A stretch of 64,000 nt of DNA from positions 21,463 through 85,462 of the forward strand of contig NZ_LZJF01000056.1 of the NCBI RefSeq assembly GCF_001666835.1, in the 5' to 3' direction. This stretch comes from Mycobacterium sp. E3251 (GTDB taxonomy: Bacteria > Actinomycetota > Actinomycetes > Mycobacteriales > Mycobacteriaceae). The translations under genes were made by a program, and so were the position numbers. A model generated the notes under the pieces. That model saw only the letters and a program-made list of their open reading frames with translations. It did not search any database and was not told the DNA's origin. This document shows, piece by piece, positions 53,685-63,931 of the stretch (its first letter is position 1; every line of letters begins with the position of its first letter).

Positions 53685-55253
53685 ATGTCCGCCCCGCCCC
53701 GCGAAAGCCCCGTCGTCGAGGACGAGCGTGTCGTGCCCGTCGTCAGCCCGGGTCCGATGGTTCCGGTGGCCGACTTCGGGCCCACCGATCAAATCCGCGG
53801 CTGGGTCGTCACGGGCGTGATCGCCGTACTGGCGGCAATCACCCGCTTCCTCAATCTGGGTTCGCCGACCGATGCCGGCACCCCCGTCTTCGACGAGAAG
53901 CATTACGCGCCGCAGGCCTGGCAGGCGCTGCACAACCACGGGGTGGAGGACAACCCCGGGTTCGGCTTGGTGGTCCATCCGCCGGTCGGCAAGCAGCTGA
54001 TCGCGATCGGGGAGGCGATCTTCGGATACAACGGCGTCGGCTGGCGCTTCACCGGCGCCCTGCTCGGCGTGGTACTGGTCGTGCTGGTGACGCGGACCGT
54101 CCGGCGGATCAGCCGCTCGACGCTGGTCGGCGCCATCGCCGGCGTGCTGGTGATCTGCGACGGGGTCAGCTTCGTTGCCGCGCGGACCGCGCTGCTCGAC
54201 GGCATCCTCACCTTCTTCGTGGTCGCGGCGTTCGGCGCGCTGATCGTCGACCGGGATCAGGTGCGCCAGCGCATGCACGTCGCGCTGCTTGCGGGGCGCG
54301 CCGCCGAGACGGTGTGGGGGCCGCGCCTGGGGGTGCGCTGGTGGCGCTTCTCCGCGGGCGTCCTGCTCGGATTGGCTTGCGGGACAAAGTGGTCCGGGCT
54401 GTATTTCGTGCTGTTCTTCGGCGCGATGTCGTTGGCGTTCGACGTGGCGGCGCGGCGCCAGTACCAGGTGCCGAACCCGTGGCGGGGGGTTTTGCGGCGC
54501 GACCTGATTCCCACCGCTTACGCGCTCGCGCTCGTCCCGTTTGCGGTGTACCTGGCCAGTTACGCGCCGTGGTTCGCGTCCGAGACCGCGATCGATCGAC
54601 ACGAGGTGGGTCAGTCGATCGGTCCGCACTCGGTGGTGCCGCTGCCCGACGCCATCCGCTCGCTATGGCATTACACCGCCAAGGCTTTCGATTTTCATAA
54701 GAGCCTGACGAACGCCGCGGGGAACTACCACCCGTGGGAGTCCAAGCCGTGGAGCTGGCCGATGTCGTTGCGGCCAGTGCTGTACGCGATCGATCAGCAG
54801 AACGTCTCCGGGTGCGGCGCGCAGTCGTGCGTCAAGGCGGAGATGCTGGTGGGCACTCCGGCAATGTGGTGGCTCGCGGTCCCAGTCCTGGTGTATGCGG
54901 CCTGGCGCACCTTCGTCCGCCGCGACTGGCGTTATGCCGTTGTGCTGACCGGCTATTGCGCCGGCTGGCTGCCCTGGTTCGCCGACATCGACCGCCAGAT
55001 GTACTTCTTCTACGCGGCGACGATGGCGCCGTTCCTGGTGATGGGGATCGCCCTGATCTGTGGCGACATCCTCTACCAGCCGGGTCGAGCCCGCGGGCTG
55101 AGCTCGGAACGGCGCACACTCGGGCTGATCGCCGTGTGCTGCTACGTCGCGTTGGTGGTGACGAACTTCGCCTGGCTGTTCCCGGTGCTCACCGGCCTGC
55201 CGATCTCGCAGCAGACTTGGGACATGGAGATCTGGCTGCCCAGCTGGCGGTAG
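53685..55253 (+). CDS. pmt: Protein O-mannosyltransferase (PMT, Rv1002c-like)
   Basis: 522-aa GT39 membrane enzyme that moves mannose from polyprenyl-phosphate-mannose onto Thr/Ser of exported proteins, coupled to Sec secretion. The catalytic Asp-Glu is in TPVFDEKHYAPQAWQAL in the first external loop. About 10-11 membrane helices follow (GWVVTGVIAVLAAITRF; FTGALLGVVLVVLVTRT; FSAGVLLGLACGTKWSG). It has the typical KPWSWPMSLRPVLYAID loop and ends QTWDMEIWLPSWR. Same place and strand relation as Rv1002c. The palindrome-flanked cassette starts just after its stop. Confidence 0.94.
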   Translation: MSAPPRESPVVEDERVVPVVSPGPMVPVADFGPTDQIRGWVVTGVIAVLAAITRFLNLGSPTDAGTPVFDEKHYAPQAWQALHNHGVEDNPGFGLVVHPPVGKQLIAIGEAIFGYNGVGWRFTGALLGVVLVVLVTRTVRRISRSTLVGAIAGVLVICDGVSFVAARTALLDGILTFFVVAAFGALIVDRDQVRQRMHVALLAGRAAETVWGPRLGVRWWRFSAGVLLGLACGTKWSGLYFVLFFGAMSLAFDVAARRQYQVPNPWRGVLRRDLIPTAYALALVPFAVYLASYAPWFASETAIDRHEVGQSIGPHSVVPLPDAIRSLWHYTAKAFDFHKSLTNAAGNYHPWESKPWSWPMSLRPVLYAIDQQNVSGCGAQSCVKAEMLVGTPAMWWLAVPVLVYAAWRTFVRRDWRYAVVLTGYCAGWLPWFADIDRQMYFFYAATMAPFLVMGIALICGDILYQPGRARGLSSERRTLGLIAVCCYVALVVTNFAWLFPVLTGLPISQQTWDMEIWLPSWR

Positions 55254-55267
55254 TCGATTTTTGCGCC

Positions 55268-55323
55268 GAGATTGCCGCTATGGCTGTGATATCCGCGCTA
55301 TCCACAACCATGGCGGCAATGTC
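55268..55323. repeat. 56-bp palindrome upstream of the DUF559-like gene
   Basis: The left arm (55268-55291, beginning GAGATTGCCGCTATGG) and right arm (55299-55323, ending CCATGGCGGCAATGTC) are inverted repeats with a 7-base loop. They differ at three positions and one indel over about 24 bp. It is related to the palindrome at 56192-56247 on the other side of the gene. Confidence 0.75.
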
Positions 55324-55358
55324 GACGAGAGGCGGGCGGCGGCGCTCATGATGAGCGC

Positions 55359-56204
55359 GTGGCGGGGGTGTTTCTCGGAAGCGAAGCGATAGCACGCGGT
55401 TCGCTCACTCGCAGCCAATTGCGTTGGAACTACCGGCGAATCCATCGAGACGTCTATGTCCCGAAGAACGCGCTCACGTCACTTCATGACAATATCTTGG
55501 CCGCCTGGCTGTGGTCGGGTCGGCGAGGGATCATCGCCGGCTGCGCCGCCGCCGCGCTCCACGGAGCCAAATGGGTCGACGACTTCACCCCAGTAGAGAT
55601 CATCGGGCCCTTCAACCATTCACCGCCCGGCATCATCATTCGCCGAGAACGCATCAGCGCCCAGGATTTGGTCGAGCTCAACGGACTACCAGCAACCAGT
55701 CCGGCGCGGACGGCATTCGATATCGCACGCCACCTGCCGCGGGTTCGAGCGGTGTCCCACCTGGATGCCCTTTCGGCCGCGACCGGCCTCACCGCTGCCG
55801 AAGTCATCCCGCTCATTGGCCGCAACAGAGGAGTCCGTGGCGTCCGACAATGCCAGGCCGCCCTTTCCCTGATGGACGGCGGTGCGCAATCGCCGAAAGA
55901 AAGCTGGTTGCGCCTCGTCTTGATAGACGCAGGTCTACCGCGGCCGACCACCCAGATCAAAGTCACTGACGGCGGGTTCGTGGCCTATCTAGATATGGGC
56001 TGGCAGCACGCGATGGTGGCGATGGAGTATGACGGCGACCAGCATCGCACCGATCGAAACCAGTACGTGAGAGACATTCGCCGAGCCGAAATGTTGAGTC
56101 GACTCGGCTGGAACGTGATCAGGGTGATCAACGAGGACCGCCCCCACGTCATCGTTCAACGAGCACGCGATGCGCTAGACCGGTACTCGCCGAGATTGCC
56201 ATGA
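55359..56204 (+). CDS. DUF559-like endonuclease-fold protein in a palindrome-flanked cassette
   Basis: 281 aa from GTG 55359. The N-terminus (AIARGSLTRSQLRWNYRRIHRDVYVPKNAL) resembles the winged-helix start of AbiEi-like proteins. The C-terminus looks like a DUF559/Vsr-type PD-(D/E)xK nuclease core: GFVAYLDMGWQHAMVAMEYD, GDQHRTDRNQYVRDIRRAE, LSRLGWNVIRVINED. GC content is visibly lower than in neighbours. Both flanks carry related 56-bp palindromes, and the last codons (RLP-stop) lie inside the downstream one. In M. tuberculosis the flanking genes (Rv1002c, arcA) are adjacent, so this is an insertion. It may be a mobile or homing-type element; activity is unproven. Confidence 0.75.
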   Translation: MAGVFLGSEAIARGSLTRSQLRWNYRRIHRDVYVPKNALTSLHDNILAAWLWSGRRGIIAGCAAAALHGAKWVDDFTPVEIIGPFNHSPPGIIIRRERISAQDLVELNGLPATSPARTAFDIARHLPRVRAVSHLDALSAATGLTAAEVIPLIGRNRGVRGVRQCQAALSLMDGGAQSPKESWLRLVLIDAGLPRPTTQIKVTDGGFVAYLDMGWQHAMVAMEYDGDQHRTDRNQYVRDIRRAEMLSRLGWNVIRVINEDRPHVIVQRARDALDRYSPRLP

Positions 56205-56247
56205 GGGCTGTGGAAGATGCTCTATCCACAACCATGGCGGCGATCTC
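56192..56247. repeat. 56-bp palindrome downstream of the DUF559-like gene
   Basis: Left arm from 56192 (GAGATTGCC...GGCTGTGGAAGA) and right arm 56221-56247 (TCTATCCACAACCATGGCGG, then CGATCTC) form an imperfect inverted repeat. The right arm is almost identical to that of the upstream copy (TATCCACAACCATGGCGGC shared). It begins inside the nuclease gene and ends 5 bp before the arcA stop codon. Confidence 0.72.
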
Positions 56248-56252
56248 GACGT

Positions 56253-57467
56253 CTAATGCAGCGGGTCGCGGGCGACCGGGCACGACATGCAGCGGGGGCC
56301 GCCGCGGCCGGTGCCCAGCTCGGACCCCGCGATGGTCAGCACCTCGATGCCCGCGTCCTGCAGGCGGGCATTGGTCTGCGCGTTGCGCTCGTAGGCGACG
56401 ACGACTCCGGGCGCCAACGCCAAGGTGTTGTTGCCGTCGTCCCATTGCTCCCGTTCGGCGATGACGGGGTCCAACCCCGTGTCGATGACGCGCAGCCTGT
56501 CGATCTCCATCGCCTTGGCGGCGGCCTCCAGAAAGGGCGCCTCGTCGCTGATGGCGACGCCGTCCGGCGTGCGCTCGATCGTGAACGCCGAGAGCGTGTC
56601 GACGACGTTGGCGTACATCACCACGGTGTCGGTGTCGACCATCGTGCACACCGTGTCCAAGTGCATCTGCGCGCGCCGCTGGGCGATCGGCACGGCCAGC
56701 ACCTTGTGCGCGAGGTCGTCGTCAAAAAGGCTGCGGGCCAACGCTTCCGCACCCGCCGGGGTGGTGCGCTCGCCCACGCCAACCGCGACCACCCCGGGGG
56801 CGAGCAGCAGGACGTCACCTCCTTCGACCGGGGCGGTGCGCGACTCGTAGGCGCGCCGCACTCCGGTGAACCGCGGGTGATGGGCGTAGATGAGATCGGT
56901 CAACGATGCCTCGCGCACCCGGGCGCGCAGCGCCAGCGTGGGGATGACCACCCGCGGACCGATCCAGATCGACGAGTCACGGGTGAACACGAGGTTGGGC
57001 AGTGGCTCGATGACGAAGTCGGCGCCGTGGTGCATGCGCAGCACCAACGACACGTCGGTGCGGATGTCCGAAGGCAATTCGTTGAACGTCATGCCGGCCA
57101 TCAGCACCTGGGCCAGCCTGCCGGCGTCCAGGCCCCGCAAGTACGCCGAAAGAGATTGCGCCAGCGGCACTCCGAGCCGGCGCGCGTCGACGGCGGCGGC
57201 GACACCCTGCATCCGCGCGGCCCCGCTGTGGGTCAGCGCCTCGGCCAGCAGGTCCGACAACAGCAGCACCTCCACGCCGCGAGCGCGGAGCAGCTCGGCG
57301 AACTGGTCGTGTTCGTCTTGCGCGCGCGCGACCCAGGGCAACCCATCGAAGAGCAACTGGTCCATGTTGCGCGGATTCAGCCGCCGCAGCTCGCCGCCGG
57401 GGCGGTGCAGGATGACGACCCGCAGCGTGCCCACCTCGGAATTGGTGCCCAGCTCAACCACACCCAC
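56253..57467 (-). CDS. arcA: Arginine deiminase
   Basis: Hydrolyses arginine to citrulline and ammonia. 404 aa from the GTG at 57467. Family motifs are [57 protein letters not shown] (catalytic His), [19 protein letters not shown], and [13 protein letters not shown] with the nucleophilic Cys. The start is set by TACCGT exactly 7 bases upstream (leaderless). The next in-frame GTG is at 57461. Neither arcB nor arcC follows, as in M. tuberculosis (Rv1001). Divergent from the AlkB-like gene. Confidence 0.95.
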   Translation of the reverse strand: MGVVELGTNSEVGTLRVVILHRPGGELRRLNPRNMDQLLFDGLPWVARAQDEHDQFAELLRARGVEVLLLSDLLAEALTHSGAARMQGVAAAVDARRLGVPLAQSLSAYLRGLDAGRLAQVLMAGMTFNELPSDIRTDVSLVLRMHHGADFVIEPLPNLVFTRDSSIWIGPRVVIPTLALRARVREASLTDLIYAHHPRFTGVRRAYESRTAPVEGGDVLLLAPGVVAVGVGERTTPAGAEALARSLFDDDLAHKVLAVPIAQRRAQMHLDTVCTMVDTDTVVMYANVVDTLSAFTIERTPDGVAISDEAPFLEAAAKAMEIDRLRVIDTGLDPVIAEREQWDDGNNTLALAPGVVVAYERNAQTNARLQDAGIEVLTIAGSELGTGRGGPRCMSCPVARDPLH

Positions 57468-57474
57468 AGTGAAA

Positions 57475-57480
57475 ACGGTA
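57475..57480 (-). promoter_or_regulatory. -10 box for leaderless arcA mRNA
   Basis: Minus-strand TACCGT, then 7 bases to the GTG at 57467. Confidence 0.5.
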
Positions 57481-57524
57481 GCCGGTCGCGCCGCCGGTCC
57501 CCGCTCCATCGAACGGATGTGCGA

Positions 57525-57530
57525 TAGACT
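57525..57530 (+). promoter_or_regulatory. -10 box for leaderless AlkB-like mRNA
   Basis: TAGACT followed by 7 bases and the GTG at 57538. With the arcA box it defines a 70-bp divergent promoter region. Confidence 0.5.
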
Positions 57531-57537
57531 GGGCGTC

Positions 57538-58134
57538 GTGGAGATGGCGGCACAAGGCTCCCTGTTCCAGCACACCGAGCGCAGAGAACTCGGTGACGGC
57601 GCCTTTATCGAGATCCGCGCGGGCTGGCTCACCGACGCCGACGACCTGCTCGAAGGTCTGTTATCGGCCGTGCCCTGGCGGGAGGAACGCCGCCAGATGT
57701 ATGACCGGGTGGTCGACGTGCCGCGACTGGTCAGCTTTCACGACCTCACCGTCGACGAGCCGCCCCATCCGCTGTTGGCCCGGCTGCGGCGCCGGCTCAA
57801 CGATATCTACGCGGGCGAGCTGGGCGAGCCGTTCACCACGGTCGGGTTGTGCTGCTACCGCGACGGCTCCGACAGCGTCGCCTGGCACGGCGACACCATC
57901 GGCCGCAGCAGCTCCGAGGACACCATGGTGGCGATCATCAGCCTGGGCGCTACCCGTACCTTCGCCATGCGCCGGCGGGGTGGCGGCCCGTCGTTGCGGC
58001 TGCCGCAGGCGCACGGGGATCTGCTGGTGATGGGCGGATCGTGCCAACGCACCTGGGAGCACGCCGTGCCCAAGACGGCGTCGCCGGTGGGCCCGCGCGT
58101 CAGCATCCAGTTCCGCCCGCGCGGTGTGCGCTAG
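57538..58134 (+). CDS. AlkB-like 2-oxoglutarate/Fe(II) dioxygenase (Rv1000c-like)
   Basis: 198 aa. An AlkB-family oxygenase, likely repairing alkylated bases by oxidative demethylation. Iron ligands: [10 protein letters not shown] (HxD) and RTWEHAVPK (distal His). 2-oxoglutarate is bound by [11 protein letters not shown]. The nucleotide-lid region [14 protein letters not shown] and [13 protein letters not shown] precede them. GTG at 57538 is preferred because of the leaderless -10 box; an ATG two codons on (57544) is also possible. Position next to arcA equals Rv1000c. Confidence 0.92.
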   Translation: MEMAAQGSLFQHTERRELGDGAFIEIRAGWLTDADDLLEGLLSAVPWREERRQMYDRVVDVPRLVSFHDLTVDEPPHPLLARLRRRLNDIYAGELGEPFTTVGLCCYRDGSDSVAWHGDTIGRSSSEDTMVAIISLGATRTFAMRRRGGGPSLRLPQAHGDLLVMGGSCQRTWEHAVPKTASPVGPRVSIQFRPRGVR

Positions 58135-58155
58135 GTCTGAGACACTGTTCGCGCG

Positions 58156-58806
58156 CTAGCTGCGGACCGCCTTCACCGCGCTGACGAGCAAGTCGCGGGC
58201 GCGTTGCGTGTCGACCGGGGCGACCGGCTGGCCGGGAATGACCAGCGGGTTGGCGGTGACGATCACCTGATAATCACCGAATTGGGCGGAGTAGTCGTAG
58301 AGCTCGCCGGTGCGAGGGCCGCCGGCGACCAGCGCCTGCAGGACGCGGTGCACCCCCAGCGTGTGGGTCCCGTCGATCTGCGGCGCATCCACCACCTCCA
58401 TGCCGCCGCGTAGTTGCGGGCCGGAAAACGCCACCTTGGCGCAGTCCTTACCGGGGTCGTTGAAGGGCAAGGCTTTTGAGGTCTCGACGGCGATGACCAC
58501 GAACCGGTTGCCCTTGCCCTCGGCGGAAATGGCGGCCATGTTGCCCTGCAGGTCCGGCGGCATTTCCGGCCCCGCCGCCGCTTTCGCGCAGTTGGCCGGG
58601 TCGAACGTCAGCCCCTCGGGGAGCTTGCGGCCGGACAACACCTTGGGATCGATCCCCCGCTCGCCGATGTCGGTGACCTTGAAGTCGGGCCCGAAGCTCG
58701 ACTTGACCTCGGAGACCTTCTTGATGTCGACCTTGGCCGAGGTGGCCCCCGACGAGCACCCGGCGAGCACACCCACCACCGCGACCGCGAACGCCAGCTT
58801 GAACAT
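58156..58806 (-). CDS. DUF5642-like lipoprotein (first of two)
   Basis: 216-aa lipoprotein with signal FKLAFAVAVVGVLAGCSSG and lipobox LAGC. The mature protein resembles the mycobacterial DUF5642 family: FTITDIGERGIDP-like N-terminal strand, then ANCAKAAAGPEMPPDLQG, VVIAVETSKALPF, DAPQIDGTHTLGVHRVL, QVIVTANPLVIPGQ. Two cysteine pairs are possible disulphides. ATG at 58806 is set by TAGATT 7 bases upstream (leaderless). The tandem neighbour at 58835-59527 shares the same layout. The place corresponds to Rv0999. Function unknown. Confidence 0.8.
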   Translation of the reverse strand: MFKLAFAVAVVGVLAGCSSGATSAKVDIKKVSEVKSSFGPDFKVTDIGERGIDPKVLSGRKLPEGLTFDPANCAKAAAGPEMPPDLQGNMAAISAEGKGNRFVVIAVETSKALPFNDPGKDCAKVAFSGPQLRGGMEVVDAPQIDGTHTLGVHRVLQALVAGGPRTGELYDYSAQFGDYQVIVTANPLVIPGQPVAPVDTQRARDLLVSAVKAVRS

Positions 58807-58813
58807 CGTGGCC

Positions 58814-58819
58814 AATCTA
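58814..58819 (-). promoter_or_regulatory. -10 box for leaderless lipoprotein mRNA
   Basis: Minus-strand TAGATT, 7 bases before the ATG at 58806, in the 28-bp gap between the two lipoprotein genes. Confidence 0.5.
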
Positions 58820-58834
58820 CCCAAGGCCGATGTA

Positions 58835-59527
58835 TCAGCTGCGCAACGTGGACACCGTTTTGACGAGCAGATCGGCGGCGAACTGCGGGGGCAGGGCGGG
58901 CACCACCGAACCAGGGTCGGTGGTCAATGTGGTGAACGCGTAGAAGTTGCCCAGGTAGGCGGTGAATGTGTATGTGCGCGAATCGATCTCGGTGCCCGAC
59001 TCGACGGCCGACTTGACATCGGCCACCATTCCGACGGTTTGGGCGCCATCGATATGCGGGGCGTCGATGAGGTGCACGCTTGCCGTGCTGCGCCCGGCGG
59101 TAACGGTCCACTGGCCACACGCGGCGACGACGTCGCCCGGCAGTTCGACCGGCCCCGGCAACGCCACCACCACCGCGTCGACGATCCCGCCGCTGCCCGA
59201 ACCGGACACGCCCTGCGCCGACTGGTCGCGTCCACTGCCGGGATCGGCAAGGGTCCCGCACTGGGGCGGCCTCGCCTTGCTATCCGATGCGTCGGGCCCC
59301 AGGCTCCAGATCGCCCCCGGGGAGACTCCGCTGGGGATGCCCGTGGACGCCTCGTAACCGGGCGGCAGGTCGCGAACCACCCGTTTGATGTTGGCGGGGT
59401 TGACCGCCGTCGGCGGCGGCGCCTTGGCGGGCGTCCGCGACGGTGCGGGCGCCGGCGCATGAGCGCACGCCGCCACCAGCAACGCGATCGCGGGAGTTGC
59501 CACCGGGCCAAACCGGAACGGCCGCAT
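58835..59527 (-). CDS. DUF5642-like lipoprotein (second of two)
   Basis: 230 aa from ATG 59527. Signal RPFRFGPVATPAIALLVAACA with lipobox VAAC, then a Pro/Ala-rich linker. Shared features with the neighbour: RVVRDLPPGYEAS near the start, a DAPHIDGAQTVGMVADVKS motif matching DAPQIDGTHTLGVHRVL, FYAFTTLTTDPGSVVPALPP, and a closing LLVKTVSTLRS that matches LLVSAVKAVRS. The two are tandem paralogs. An in-frame ATG also lies upstream at 59542. The acetyltransferase gene ends 26 bp upstream. Function unknown. Confidence 0.78.
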   Translation of the reverse strand: MRPFRFGPVATPAIALLVAACAHAPAPAPSRTPAKAPPPTAVNPANIKRVVRDLPPGYEASTGIPSGVSPGAIWSLGPDASDSKARPPQCGTLADPGSGRDQSAQGVSGSGSGGIVDAVVVALPGPVELPGDVVAACGQWTVTAGRSTASVHLIDAPHIDGAQTVGMVADVKSAVESGTEIDSRTYTFTAYLGNFYAFTTLTTDPGSVVPALPPQFAADLLVKTVSTLRS

Positions 59528-59553
59528 GCCCGTTGATAGCACAACGAGCGGGC

Positions 59554-61558
<2,005 letters not shown>

Positions 61559-62092
61559 GTCGCACGGCGGCCGGGAGGTCGTCGACCACAACGTCGGCAC
61601 CGGCCGCCTCCCCGTCACCGGCGCGGAGCAGGACGGTCGCCGTGCCGGCCGCTCGGCCCGCTTCCACATCGGCCTCGCTGTCGCCGATCATCACCGCCTC
61701 AGCCAAGGCGAAACCGTGCTCCTGCGCCGCGCGCACCAACATGCCCGCGCCGGGCTTGCGACAGTCGCAGCTGGCCGCCGCGTGCGGGCAGTGGTACGCG
61801 GCGTCCAAACGGGCGCCTTCGTCCGCCAGGAGTTGTTCCAGGCGGTCATGGACGGCGGCGAAACGCGCCGCGTCCGCGGCCGGCTCCGATAGCCAACGCT
61901 GATTGGTCACCAGGATGGTGCGCAGGCCGGCCTCGTTCAGGGCGGCCACCGCCTTGGCGGCGCCCGGCAACAACACCAGGTCGTCGGGCGACCGGACGTA
62001 CTCGCCGTCGGCGGCCTTGACGTTGATGGTCCCGTCCCGATCCAGGAAGACGGTGCGCACTTTCCGCAGGTCGGCCATCGGTCGCGACGGTC

Positions 62093-62701
62093 TCAGCAGG
62101 GCCGGGAGAACAACGCCGCTTCGACCATCTCGCAGATCGAGTGGCCCAGGTGCAGGCAGGCCTCCTGGATCCGTCCGGTGTCGTCGCTCGGCACCCGGAT
62201 GCAGAACTGGGCGACGTCGGCCACCTTGCCCCCGCGCACACCGGTGAGCGCCACCGTCGTCATCCCGGCATCGGCGGCCGCCTCCAGCGCGCGGACGACA
62301 TTCGGCGAGTTGCCCGACGTGGTGAGGCCGACCACGACGTCCCCCGGCCGGCCGGCGGCGAGCACCTGGCGGGCAAACACCTCGTCATAGGAGTAGTCGT
62401 TGCCGATCGCCGTCATCGCGGCCGTGGCGTCCGGCAGGCTGAACGCGGCAAGACCCGGGCGGTCAAAAGCGAAGCGCCCCATCAACTCTGCGGCCAGATG
62501 TCCCGCGTCTTGGGCCGATCCGCCGTTGCCGAAGAAGATCACCTTTCCGCCGGCGCGCAACGACTCGATTATCAGCCGTGCGATCTCGACGGTCTGCTCG
62601 GCGATGGCGCCCGACAGCATCCGCTGCTTGACCGCGATGGTGTCGGCCAGTCGCTCCTGGACCAGCTCGACGCTTGGCGTCACGACATCCGAGCGGCTCA
62701 T
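62093..62701 (-). CDS. gmhA: Sedoheptulose-7-phosphate isomerase
   Basis: 202-aa SIS-domain isomerase making D-glycero-manno-heptose 7-phosphate. Characteristic: GGKVIFFGNGGSAQDAGHLAAELMGRF, TAIGNDYSYDEVFARQV, VVGLTTSGNSPNVVRAL, ALTGVRGGKVADV, and RIQEACLHLGHSICEMVE with the catalytic Glu and His. The ATG at 62701 overlaps the hddA stop (ATGA), which decides the start against an ATG at 62710. First committed step of the heptose pathway. Confidence 0.94.
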   Translation of the reverse strand: MSRSDVVTPSVELVQERLADTIAVKQRMLSGAIAEQTVEIARLIIESLRAGGKVIFFGNGGSAQDAGHLAAELMGRFAFDRPGLAAFSLPDATAAMTAIGNDYSYDEVFARQVLAAGRPGDVVVGLTTSGNSPNVVRALEAAADAGMTTVALTGVRGGKVADVAQFCIRVPSDDTGRIQEACLHLGHSICEMVEAALFSRPC

Positions 62702-63723
62702 GCCTGCCATGTGGTCAATCCCTTGCTCTCGAAAGCGAATTCGGTGATGGTGGCGCCGGCCGACTCGAGGCTTTCGATCAGGCGGTGCTTCTTCGCGAAG
62801 TCGCAGAACAGCAGGATGTAGCCGCCGCCGCCCGCCCCGGTGATCTTGCCGCCGAGTGCGCCGTTGCGCAGGGCCAGGTCGTAGAGCTCGTCGATGCGCT
62901 CATTGGTGATGTACGGCGACATGCGCTTCTTCTGGGTCCAGGCCTCGCCCAGCAGGGCGCCGAATTCGCTCAGCTTGTTCGTCAGCAGGGCGGCCTTCAT
63001 GGCCACCGCCAGCTCCTTCTGTGCCCGGAGTCCGGCCAGGGTGTCGTCGGCACCGGTGGTGGCGCGCCGCGTCTGGTCCTCGATCACTCGGGCGGAGTCC
63101 CGCGTGATGCCGGTAAAGCACAGCAGCAGGCTCAGTTCGAGCTCGAACGCGGTCTCCTCGCGGATGCGCAGCGGGTTGACGATCACGCGGTCGGTGAACT
63201 CGATGAAGTTGAATCCCCCGAACGTGGCCGCGTACAGGTCCTGCATGCCACCCGTGATGCCCAGGTCCTCGCGCTCGATCGCGCAGGCCAGCTGCGCGGT
63301 CTCGTATTCGCCCATCGGCACGCCGTAGTGCTCGGCGAGCAGGCCGGTCAGCGCGACCATCATGGTCGACGACGAGCCCAGACCCGATCCCGGCGGAGCG
63401 CTCGACCGCAGCACCAGGTCATAGCCGTCCGTGCCCTCCTTGCCGAACCTGCGCACCGCGGCCTTGATCAGATCCAGGCTGCCGTCGTAGAGAATCTCGC
63501 TGTCGAGCGTCATCTCGTGGGTGGTCTTGAAGTCCACCGACTCGATCGTGACCCGGCGGTCGGTGCGTGGGGACAGCGATCCCTGCGCGTATCGGTCGAT
63601 GGTCGCGGAGAGGACGCAGCCGCCTTCGGTGGTCGGGAACGGCGGTACGTCGGTGCCGCCTCCCGCGAATGAAATCCGCAGCGGCGCACGGGCGCGGATT
63701 CGGGGCCGGGGAAGGGAATTCAC
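62698..63723 (-). CDS. hddA: D-glycero-D-manno-heptose 7-phosphate kinase
   Basis: 341-aa GHMP-family sugar kinase. Motif 1 RARAPLRISFAGGGTDVPPF, motif 2 SSAPPGSGLGSSSTMMVALT (ATP loop), motif 3 GGKITGAGGGGYILLFC. ITGGMQDLYAATFGGFNFIEF is also typical. It phosphorylates heptose-7-phosphate at C1 in the GDP-D-alpha-heptose branch. With gmhA and gmhB it gives heptose-1-phosphate; the guanylyltransferase that would finish GDP-heptose is not in the window. First gene of the operon. Confidence 0.93.
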   Translation of the reverse strand: MNSLPRPRIRARAPLRISFAGGGTDVPPFPTTEGGCVLSATIDRYAQGSLSPRTDRRVTIESVDFKTTHEMTLDSEILYDGSLDLIKAAVRRFGKEGTDGYDLVLRSSAPPGSGLGSSSTMMVALTGLLAEHYGVPMGEYETAQLACAIEREDLGITGGMQDLYAATFGGFNFIEFTDRVIVNPLRIREETAFELELSLLLCFTGITRDSARVIEDQTRRATTGADDTLAGLRAQKELAVAMKAALLTNKLSEFGALLGEAWTQKKRMSPYITNERIDELYDLALRNGALGGKITGAGGGGYILLFCDFAKKHRLIESLESAGATITEFAFESKGLTTWQA

Positions 63724-63931
63724 TGTCGACGTAATCCGCTCAGCCGGCCGACGCGCGTCCCGCGATCGTCAGCGAAAGGTGCGCCACGTCCTAACCCCAT
63801 CCATTGCCTGAGCGAGGCCCCAATGCATCGCCTCTCACGAAGAGCCCTAGCGTAACAGCCGGATCGGCAGAAAAATCGGGATTCACCTGCGGATTATGCC
63901 AACCCGTCCAAGCCTTCACGAAAGCGATGAA

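Larger units (their letters stand above)
55268..56247 (+). mobile_element. Candidate mobile cassette (palindrome - nuclease gene - palindrome)
   Basis: A ~980-bp unit with related palindromes at both ends and a single low-GC gene, inserted between two backbone genes that adjoin each other in M. tuberculosis. No transposase or target duplication is recognised. Mobility is inferred from architecture alone. Confidence 0.5.
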
